A stretch of DNA of 64,000 bases from Prevotella sp. khp7 (GTDB taxonomy: Bacteria; Bacteroidota; Bacteroidia; Bacteroidales; Bacteroidaceae). Position numbers and translations under genes: made by a program. The notes below the pieces were generated by a model. The model was not told the DNA's origin. It worked only from the letters and a program-made list of their open reading frames with translations, and made no database searches. The stretch is taken from positions 186,001-250,000 of the forward strand of contig NZ_FOIV01000004.1 of the NCBI RefSeq assembly GCF_900109055.1, read 5' to 3'. Within the stretch, counting starts at the first letter, position 1. Each line of letters opens with the position of its first letter. Of the stretch, positions 8,405 to 15,228 are shown piece by piece.

Positions 8405-9301
8405 TTATTTGGGCGAAACAATAGCTTCTTGATAATATGTATCTATCACTCTCTTTACAAGGCTCACCTGCTTGGCACGTTGACGAGCCTCCTTCTCCGT
8501 TGTGTCGTAGCTATGGTTAGCAGCCACACTACCACCTGTCTTCAGATATACAGGAGCCGCCACTCGGATGAAGTCTGGCACTTCATAGTGGCGAATAAAG
8601 CCACCAGAAGATTTTGGATTTTCAGTGTGTAAATCAATGGGCACATCAATAGCCGCACGCATACTGGCCAGCATCTGAAGCTGAATGTCACGGATGGGAT
8701 TGATGCTGTTCGCACCCAGGGTTTCAAGCACGTGAGCAGAACAAGGGTTTCCATGACCGCTATGAGCACTTACTTTGAAATGACAGTCACCAGGGATGTA
8801 TCCAGCCTTGCGAGCTTCATTCAAAGCCCAAAGCAGACCTTCATCATAAATCAGAAAACCACGAACTCCAAATGCAGCTGCACGCTTTATTTCCTCAATT
8901 CCTCGAACTATCTGCTCCTGTCCACGAAGACGGTATCCCATACGCTGACCTTCCTCTGTCTTAACTGATGCAGAGGTGTCAGTTGTTGCACGAGGGCCGC
9001 AGGCAAGAATTAGCTGTACCTTCCACTTCTCTGCGTATTCCACCATCTTCTTGATTTCATCATCAGTAAGGAACATAATACCCTTGGTCTGGGTAACACG
9101 ATGAATTTGGATACCATATTCATCAAGCGCCTCCAAAAGAGCTTTCATCGGAGCAGGTCCCTGAATGCCAGGTACCTCAAATCGGTATTGACCACCATCT
9201 TCAAATCTCTTTTCTGAAGTAGGTAAATCATACAGGTCACCTCCTGGCATACCAACGCTTTCAAGAAATGCGCGGGTTTCTTTCATTGTGTAAAAGTTCA
9301 T
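8405..9301 (-). CDS. U32-peptidase-like TIM-barrel protein
   Basis: 298 residues. The N-terminus MNFYTMKETRAFLESVGMPGGD and the stretches GPAPMKALLEALDEYGI, VRGFLIYDEGLLWALNEA and HFKVSAHSGHGNPCSAHVLE look like a group of stand-alone proteins usually annotated as U32 family peptidases. I place it there by memory of those sequences, not by a search. Many U32 members are not proteases but act on small molecules or RNA bases (for example in hydroxylation of tRNA uridine or ubiquinone). The start overlaps the stop of the upstream ATP-grasp gene by four bases (ATGA), and the lyase gene follows 9 bases later, so all three are expected to be co-translated. Function unknown. Confidence 0.6.
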   Translation of the reverse strand: MNFYTMKETRAFLESVGMPGGDLYDLPTSEKRFEDGGQYRFEVPGIQGPAPMKALLEALDEYGIQIHRVTQTKGIMFLTDDEIKKMVEYAEKWKVQLILACGPRATTDTSASVKTEEGQRMGYRLRGQEQIVRGIEEIKRAAAFGVRGFLIYDEGLLWALNEARKAGYIPGDCHFKVSAHSGHGNPCSAHVLETLGANSINPIRDIQLQMLASMRAAIDVPIDLHTENPKSSGGFIRHYEVPDFIRVAAPVYLKTGGSVAANHSYDTTEKEARQRAKQVSLVKRVIDTYYQEAIVSPK

Positions 9302-10563
9302 AATATGTTACTATTAAAATTTATTTTACAATCATTTCCTTTATCATCATAGAAGTGGAGATTATTTTCAATCTCAACCAACACTTTTTTCAAATGCGAA
9401 ACATCTGCAACTTTAAGATGTAAACCAACAACCTTCTGTGCAGAAGTTCCGTCAGCTCCAATCTTATCACCTACTCTTTTCATTTGTGATATATGTGATA
9501 TTTCTGGTTTCTGCTTGAGATAATCCAATCCTTCAAATTTAGCTATCCGCTCCTCTTTACCGAGTATATATAAGTGGCAATAGAGATTAGAAAACCGAGC
9601 GTTGTCTTTCTCAATTATTGGATAGTCTGCCATCCTACCTGTTATGGCAAAGTGGATAAGACAATCAAGTACACTGACTCCATTTTCAAGTTTTGTATAA
9701 GTATAATGTTGCCCACCTGTTAGACGATGTCCCATTTCCATGGCATAATAATCTACGCCATCAGTAAAAAACTGCAATGAAAGAACGCCATTTTTGACAC
9801 CAAGGTTTTGATACATCTTTTTAACCTTTGAATCCATTCTCTCAATATAAGCTTCTGTATATTTAGAAGGATAAAGACTACATTGAGTTACCGATCCTCC
9901 GTTTGGTGATTTATAAACATGTCGGTCATCTGTGGTTGACAAAGACAAAACACCATCTTGAATTGTATAGGAAACAGACAAACTATCCATTTCCATATAC
10001 TTTTCAATTACAACTTGTTTTTTCTCGGAGAAGGATAATGCATATTTTAAGCACTTTTGGTAGTCGTATGGCGATTCACAAAGGATTACACCACGAGACC
10101 CACTATTATCAACGGGTTTAATGATAACCTTGTTTTTGTTGTTGATAACTGAAGGATCGAATGATTCCATCTGGTACTCAGGAATGACTGGAACACCATT
10201 TTCCCGGCATAGTTGTTTAAACTTAGCCTTATCCATAGTCGTTTCAAAGACTTCCTTGGTGGCATAGCATGGCAAATTGGCAAGTTCACACAAATGTTGA
10301 TAAGGTAATAGATAGGAATCTGTGAAACCTGTAAGTATGCCATCTACGCCACATTCTTTTATTTTATTTAAAAGCGTTTCGTAATCCATCAGGCTGATAT
10401 TCCAAAAATCATCAGCAATTTGCTTTGCAGGGGAGTCTTCATATTTATTCCAATCTGTAACAATTGTATAAACTCCCATGTCTTTAGCTGCCTTAACAAT
10501 CTCACATGAAATAGCATTTCCACCAAGTACCAACAGCCTCTTACCTTTCAAAGTTCTATTCAT
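9298..10563 (-). CDS. ATP-grasp carboxylate-amine ligase (CarB/PurK-like fold)
   Basis: 421 residues. It starts with a pre-ATP-grasp Rossmann-like domain (KRLLVLGGNAISCEIVKAA), then the ATP-grasp lysine motif VIIKPVDNSGSRGV (Lys149). It ends with metal-binding strands LSLQFFTDGVDYYAMEMGHRL, where the usual Glu-x-Asn is replaced by Glu-Met-Gly. The start at 10563 gives a four-base ATGA overlap with the upstream gene. An in-frame ATG at 10683 would add 40 residues that lie fully inside the upstream gene and do not look like protein, so it is rejected. Such enzymes join an amine to an acyl-phosphate. It probably joins two building blocks made by the neighbouring enzymes. Confidence 0.87.
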   Translation of the reverse strand: MNRTLKGKRLLVLGGNAISCEIVKAAKDMGVYTIVTDWNKYEDSPAKQIADDFWNISLMDYETLLNKIKECGVDGILTGFTDSYLLPYQHLCELANLPCYATKEVFETTMDKAKFKQLCRENGVPVIPEYQMESFDPSVINNKNKVIIKPVDNSGSRGVILCESPYDYQKCLKYALSFSEKKQVVIEKYMEMDSLSVSYTIQDGVLSLSTTDDRHVYKSPNGGSVTQCSLYPSKYTEAYIERMDSKVKKMYQNLGVKNGVLSLQFFTDGVDYYAMEMGHRLTGGQHYTYTKLENGVSVLDCLIHFAITGRMADYPIIEKDNARFSNLYCHLYILGKEERIAKFEGLDYLKQKPEISHISQMKRVGDKIGADGTSAQKVVGLHLKVADVSHLKKVLVEIENNLHFYDDKGNDCKINFNSNIL

Positions 10564-11513
10564 TTTAATTTTTGTATCGTCTCTAATATGTAATTCATTT
10601 CTTCTTCGCCATATCTCTGATCTATTGGCAATGGTTGCATTTGGAGCGCAAGCAAATACTCCAAATTTTCCTTTGTAGTCCAAGCCAGAACATTAGGCCA
10701 ATAGCGAGCAACGAAAATCTTATTCTCTATTAGTTTCTCACGCAATCCGTCCTCCGATACAAAATAGGGATATATCATCGGTACGGCATCTTCCTCCAAA
10801 TGCAACTCGAGGTTATTCTCTTTAATAAGAGCCTCTTGCAGCAACTGGTAGTTTGCTCTGCGACGGTGTGCCACAACCTCGTAGTCAATTCCCTGCATCA
10901 TATGCTGCGTCAACTTTGACATCTTACGGATAGGCTGGTTATCCAGTCCGTCATCTACCTGTCTGAAGTCCTTAAAGCCTTCTTCAGCAGAAAGGTCAAT
11001 ACGCTTTACAAGGTGTGCTACCCTGTCGAATGAATAGTCTTGTTCTATATCATCATCAAGTTTTTTATCACAGTAAAGATAGGCACCATCAGGTACACCA
11101 AAGAACTTGCGGCATGTATAGAATGTATCTATCCCCTTAATATGCTTTGTATAAAATGCCTGCGTATTGTCGACAATCAGGCGGTTTCCATATTGTTGTG
11201 CCAACTGCTCCGTATATCGCTGCTTGAGACCAAAATAGTTTGTGTAGAGTAAGGCCTCGCCTGCTTCCAACACTATTTCATCTCGTATTTCCAGATGGAT
11301 ATTGACATGATAGTATTTATACGGAATGCCCAACTTGTTGATAGGTTCCATCACAGCCTCACAGGTATAATAAGGCACGTACACCTTCTTATACCGTCGT
11401 ACGCGCAGGATATACTCTAGGCAATTGCGCCCGGTATTCAGCCGAATAGCATTCTTATGATACTCCTCGTGTGAGGGAAACTCTAATGAGAAATAGCCGC
11501 CTATTGCATCCAT
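10560..11513 (-). CDS. Divergent DegT/DnrJ-type PLP-dependent protein
   Basis: 317 residues. Fold-type I PLP features are weak but visible: YVPYYTCEAVMEPI (cofactor-side loop), LIVDNTQAFYTKH with the PLP-nitrogen-binding Asp (residues 112-123), and a possible Schiff-base lysine in TCRKFFGVPDGAYL (Lys136). The usual SFHxxK motif is absent. The start at 11513 shares one base with the preceding stop (TAATG); the upstream ATG at 11537 would overlap the previous gene. The protein is about 65 residues shorter than its cluster partner at 12724-13872. It may be an active aminotransferase of a distant branch, or a binding protein that lost catalysis. Confidence 0.72.
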   Translation of the reverse strand: MDAIGGYFSLEFPSHEEYHKNAIRLNTGRNCLEYILRVRRYKKVYVPYYTCEAVMEPINKLGIPYKYYHVNIHLEIRDEIVLEAGEALLYTNYFGLKQRYTEQLAQQYGNRLIVDNTQAFYTKHIKGIDTFYTCRKFFGVPDGAYLYCDKKLDDDIEQDYSFDRVAHLVKRIDLSAEEGFKDFRQVDDGLDNQPIRKMSKLTQHMMQGIDYEVVAHRRRANYQLLQEALIKENNLELHLEEDAVPMIYPYFVSEDGLREKLIENKIFVARYWPNVLAWTTKENLEYLLALQMQPLPIDQRYGEEEMNYILETIQKLK

Positions 11514-12721
11514 TACTGTACAACTACTTTCAGCCAATTTCTCTGATTGGTAATAGCTTTTTCAAGTTCTTCTGTTGTCTGAAACTTCAGCACCAAAGTA
11601 CCAATAGCATTGTTCGCTCCTTCGAATGATTCCACCTTATCTCCTTTCTCTACCCAAAGGTCTTCTTCTACAATCTCTGCTGGTAAATCCTTGCTGATTT
11701 CCAAATGATCAAATACGCCATCCTTATCAGCATGAAGAATTATCTCTGCCCAGTGACCATTATAGGGTTTCTGCTCTATGGGTTCTAAGATTGGATCGCC
11801 TACCATTGCACGGGTAATTGCCGTTATCATATCCACACCTGTAGCATAACGTAGCATTTCACACAGGCGATTGCCACCTCCGCGAGGTGTCAACTCCATA
11901 ATATAAGATTTCCCGTTAGGTGCAACACGAACCTCGATGTTATAAACAACAGTCTTCAAATTCAATAGCGATATCAGTCGCTGAATCTCGGAGGTCAAAT
12001 AGTCCTCCTGCTCCTTTGTAAAAGTTGAAGGCCAAGAATAAGCCGCCGGAGTATAAGGGTTAGTTGCCTCAGCATCAAAACGTTGAGCACAGAAGCTTAC
12101 AAACTTCAGTTTACCATCTTCTGAGAAGCTATCTGTATCAGAAGAACAACCTTGCTTATCAATAAATTCCTCAACAATGATATGACCAGAAATACTATGC
12201 TCCATGGCATATTCCAACGCTGGTTTCAAATCCTCAGCCTTATCCACTCTGGTTACGCCCTTACTTCCCGCTGCATCTGTAGGCTTCACTATCACAGGCC
12301 AAGGATACCAGTAGATTTCCTCCATGGCAGCCTCAACACTATCAAAGCCCTTAGCCTGCGGTACATTAAAACCATTCTTAGCTAAGAACGCACGGAACTT
12401 ATCTTTGTTTTGGAGTATTTCTACAGACTCAAAAGGACCAAATGAGGGTAACCCCATCTTATTTTGTACATAACTTGCAGACACAACACCAGGGTCACAA
12501 GCAAAAGACATAATGCCGTCTATCTGTAACCGCTGAGCCTCACGCAGAACGGCCTCCTTGTCAATGATGCTGACATTACAATACTCATCACTCCACTTGT
12601 GAGCAATATTGCTGGGCAGATAGTCTGCCGTTATCACATAGTAGCCCTGTTTGTGGGCTGCATCTATCACAGGTTTTAGGTAGCGCAAGCCACCAAGCAG
12701 CATAATCCTTTTCTGTTGCAT
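11513..12721 (-). CDS. ATP-grasp carboxylate-amine ligase (CarB/PurK-like fold)
   Basis: 402 residues. It has an N-terminal pre-ATP-grasp domain (KRIMLLGGLRYLKPVIDAA), then the ATP-binding lysine motif PVIVKPTDAAGSKGVT (Lys146), an IIVEEFI strand, and the metal-binding end IMELTPRGGGNRLCEML. The extended C-terminal part (residues about 315-400) is typical of D-alanine-ligase/BtrJ-like peptide ligases. It is more conserved at the active site than the ATP-grasp at 9298-10563 and only distantly similar to it, so the two are not a recent duplication. It sits 2 bases after the aminotransferase gene and one base overlapping the next. It likely ligates the amino-bearing unit made by the aminotransferase. 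Confidence 0.88.
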   Translation of the reverse strand: MQQKRIMLLGGLRYLKPVIDAAHKQGYYVITADYLPSNIAHKWSDEYCNVSIIDKEAVLREAQRLQIDGIMSFACDPGVVSASYVQNKMGLPSFGPFESVEILQNKDKFRAFLAKNGFNVPQAKGFDSVEAAMEEIYWYPWPVIVKPTDAAGSKGVTRVDKAEDLKPALEYAMEHSISGHIIVEEFIDKQGCSSDTDSFSEDGKLKFVSFCAQRFDAEATNPYTPAAYSWPSTFTKEQEDYLTSEIQRLISLLNLKTVVYNIEVRVAPNGKSYIMELTPRGGGNRLCEMLRYATGVDMITAITRAMVGDPILEPIEQKPYNGHWAEIILHADKDGVFDHLEISKDLPAEIVEEDLWVEKGDKVESFEGANNAIGTLVLKFQTTEELEKAITNQRNWLKVVVQ

Positions 12722-12723
12722 TC

Positions 12724-13872
12724 CTATCTTATTACTAATTCCAGTACACGATTAATATCCTCCTCTGTCAAAGCATAATGCATTGGTAAACAAATTACCT
12801 CATTCGCCATCTTTGTTGCCACAGGGAGGTTTTCTGGTGATGCGCTTGAAAGTCCTCGATAGGTGCCAAAAGTGCTGATCAATGGATAGAAATAACGACG
12901 TCCTAGCACACTCTGCTCTTTCATCTTAAAGTAAAGCTCGTCACGAGTCATGCCGTATTCCGATGCATTAATAAAGATTGGGAAATAACTGTCGTTGTGA
13001 CGGACATCAGGCATATCATCGAAGAAACGGATGCCTGAAATATTACGCAATGCTTCACGGTATTTAACTGCCACCTGATGACGTTTTTCAATAGCGGCAT
13101 CGACCTGTTTCAGATTCAATAAGCCATAGGCAGAACGCATCTCATCCATTTTACCATTGATACCAGGAGCTACTACTGTTACTTCGCCAGTAATACCAAA
13201 GTTTTTAAGATAATCAATACGTTTCTTCATCGCCTCATCATGAACAACCAGAGCACCACCTTCAATCGTATTAAAGACCTTTGTGGCATGGAAACTGAGG
13301 GTTGACATATCACCTGCATTCATAATACCTGCCAGGCCTTTATCGTCATAGGCTTCCAATCCATATTCTTCGGCTGGCACCTCTACTCCGAAGGCATGAG
13401 CTGCATCATATATGACCTTCAAGCCGTATTTATCAGCAATCTCCTGAATACGCTTGGTATCACAAGGTTTACCATATACATGCACTGGCATTATACAGGT
13501 TGTGGCTGGAGTGATAGCTGCCTCAATCTTATCTGGGTCTATATTACCAGTATTGGGGTCTATATCTACAAAAACAGGTTTACAATGATTCCACCATATT
13601 GAATGAGTTGTAGCCACAAAGCTATATGGTGTGGTAATCACCTCTCCTGTAATGCGCAATGCCTGCAAAGCTGTCATTAAGGGAAGTGTACCATTAGTAA
13701 ACAGACACACATAAGGCACATGGAGATAGTCAGCAAGCGCTTTCTCCAACTGCTTATGGAATTGCCCGTTGTTTGTTATCCACTTAGAATCCCAGATTTT
13801 CTTCAAATACTCATTAAACTCACCAAGATCTGGGAGTAATGGCGAAGTAACTGTAATTGTATCTTTATTCAT
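12724..13872 (-). CDS. DegT/DnrJ/EryC1/StrS aminotransferase
   Basis: 382 residues, standard length. All hallmarks of sugar/cyclitol 3- or 4-aminotransferases are present: SKWITNNGQFHKQLE at the N-terminus, FTNGTLPLMTAL, VIYDAAHAFGV with the PLP-binding Asp156, and STLSFHATKVFNTIEGGAL with the Schiff-base Lys198. The enzyme transfers an amino group from glutamate to a keto sugar (often nucleotide-linked) or a related ketone. It is the first gene after the 173-base gap with the large hairpin, so it heads the 13-gene run. Its closeness to Wza- and Wzz-type genes supports an aminosugar or amino-polyol that enters a surface polymer. Confidence 0.93.
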   Translation of the reverse strand: MNKDTITVTSPLLPDLGEFNEYLKKIWDSKWITNNGQFHKQLEKALADYLHVPYVCLFTNGTLPLMTALQALRITGEVITTPYSFVATTHSIWWNHCKPVFVDIDPNTGNIDPDKIEAAITPATTCIMPVHVYGKPCDTKRIQEIADKYGLKVIYDAAHAFGVEVPAEEYGLEAYDDKGLAGIMNAGDMSTLSFHATKVFNTIEGGALVVHDEAMKKRIDYLKNFGITGEVTVVAPGINGKMDEMRSAYGLLNLKQVDAAIEKRHQVAVKYREALRNISGIRFFDDMPDVRHNDSYFPIFINASEYGMTRDELYFKMKEQSVLGRRYFYPLISTFGTYRGLSSASPENLPVATKMANEVICLPMHYALTEEDINRVLELVIR

Positions 13873-13934
13873 CTACTAAGCAGGGTTTTATCTGAAATAG
13901 TCAGTGCTTTCTTCTAGTTGGTATATTCTCTTTT

Positions 13935-13999
13935 TATCCCCCACTTCTCACACTTTCCGCACCTAATCCGGGTACGGGAAGTGTGAGAAGTGGGGGATA
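13935..13999. repeat. Long near-perfect hairpin between wzz-like gene and the biosynthetic operon
   Basis: Arms of 29 bases at 13935-13963 and 13971-13999 with a 7-base loop. The outer 21 bases of each arm (core CCCCCACTTCTCACACTT and complement) pair without error, then two mismatches follow near the loop. No run of T follows on either strand, so it is not an ordinary terminator. It lies between the chain-length gene and the first aminotransferase in their shared transcription direction, where it could stabilise or process the mRNA, or be a remnant of a small mobile repeat. No second copy is seen in the window. Confidence 0.85.
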
Positions 14000-14045
14000 A
14001 ATTCCAAGTATTATAACTATATACAAATACTAAGGTCTGTAATCT

Positions 14046-15113
14046 TCAACTCAATCCTAACAAGGGTTTGAGCTGATCTTCTTTGTGGAGGGCCCAGGCG
14101 GTTGTAACAAGAGTTGCGAGGAAAAGGAAACCGAGGACAATCAGGCTACGTTTGGGACCATCCTTACGCAAAGGAACCGTGGCACTTTGGAGGGTGGTAA
14201 ACGCAGGTGTTACCTCCTGAACCCTAGCCTTGGCATCGATGACTTGGGCATTGAGGGCATTGTAGTTATTATACTGCAACTGCATCTCATTTTCCAAATC
14301 AGTCTGTTTCTGCATGGCAGACAACAGTATCATATTCTGATTGGAATCCATATAATCGACATACAACTGGCGAGCATGCTCGTAGGCTTTTTTGGCCTGC
14401 TTCTGCAAAGACTCAATGTAAGCCAAATCGTGACGCGCCTTATTGGTGCGGTATTTGGTTAAGAAGTCTTGCAGACGGGTCTGGACCGTATCTGCCATCA
14501 TCGCCGCAATACGGGGGTCCTGATCGGTAACCTCTATTATAATAACATTGGTCTTCTTATCAACATTGCAGACTACATTGGCAGCGATTGCCTTTGCAAC
14601 GCCCTCCTGCTCCTTGGTAAGCTCGAAGGTATTGACAGGCTGTTCCTCTGCCTTCTCACGCTTCATCAGACCGAAGAAGCCCGACCACCAGGGACGCTTC
14701 TGTTCGTTCATGAGGTAGTCGTAATAGGTCATGGGAGCCTTATCGTCTTTACGCTGCACCTTGACATCGAAGAGCGAGGTCTTGAAATCGACCGAGTTCA
14801 TCAAATCCGGATAAAGCATAGGAGTAATGGCATCGCCTGCAGCATTGCCTCCACCACCAAGATTCACACCAAAGCTGCTGGCAAGGGCGGCCAAGCCACT
14901 ACCACTACTGCTCTTGCCCATCTCGGGAGCGAGGGTTACCACGCATTTGTAGTAGTTGGGCAAAGACAATGTGTAAATACACATGAAGATGAAGGTCACA
15001 GGAAGAACTTTATAATAAAGTTTTCTGTGCTTCAGTATTGCTTTCCAAATTGCTACAAAATCAATTGATGATTCTTCTGATTGATTTTCAATTATGTTTT
15101 TGTTTTCTTCCAT
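14046..15113 (-). CDS. Wzz/GNVR-type polysaccharide chain-length determinant
   Basis: 355 residues. It has two membrane segments, near residues 36-55 (YYKVLPVTFIFMCIYTLSLP) and 325-342 (RSLIVLGFLFLATLVTTAWAL). The Wzz domain lies between them, with NYYKCVVTLAPEM just after the first and a coiled-coil region around residues 205-290. The proline-rich segment before the second helix (TLQSATVPLRKDGPKRS) is the family's usual end motif. It lacks a tyrosine-kinase domain, so regulation by phosphorylation would need another protein. It sits 115 bases after the export gene, and controls polymer length or assembly of the export machine in the inner membrane. Confidence 0.9.
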   Translation of the reverse strand: MEENKNIIENQSEESSIDFVAIWKAILKHRKLYYKVLPVTFIFMCIYTLSLPNYYKCVVTLAPEMGKSSSGSGLAALASSFGVNLGGGGNAAGDAITPMLYPDLMNSVDFKTSLFDVKVQRKDDKAPMTYYDYLMNEQKRPWWSGFFGLMKREKAEEQPVNTFELTKEQEGVAKAIAANVVCNVDKKTNVIIIEVTDQDPRIAAMMADTVQTRLQDFLTKYRTNKARHDLAYIESLQKQAKKAYEHARQLYVDYMDSNQNMILLSAMQKQTDLENEMQLQYNNYNALNAQVIDAKARVQEVTPAFTTLQSATVPLRKDGPKRSLIVLGFLFLATLVTTAWALHKEDQLKPLLGLS

Positions 15114-15130
15114 TTAAGAAAAGTATATTT

Positions 15131-15194
15131 TGCAGGAAATTCCTGCAGATTCTCATTATTTCTTTCGATTACCCAACCCTCTTAGCCAAGAGGG
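15131..15194. other. Palindrome and hairpin in the gap between export and chain-length genes
   Basis: The 115-base gap holds a 17-base palindrome at 15131-15147 (TGCAGGAA, one base, TTCCTGCA) and a perfect 7-bp hairpin with a 4-base loop at 15177-15194 (CCCTCTT/AAGAGGG). Neither is followed by a T-run on the minus strand, so they do not end transcription. They may be a protein-binding site and an mRNA stem that sets the ratio of the two flanking gene products. That is inference. Confidence 0.45.
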
Positions 15195-15228
15195 CTTCGA
15201 AACATCAAAGGTTCGGCTTGGGAAGTTT

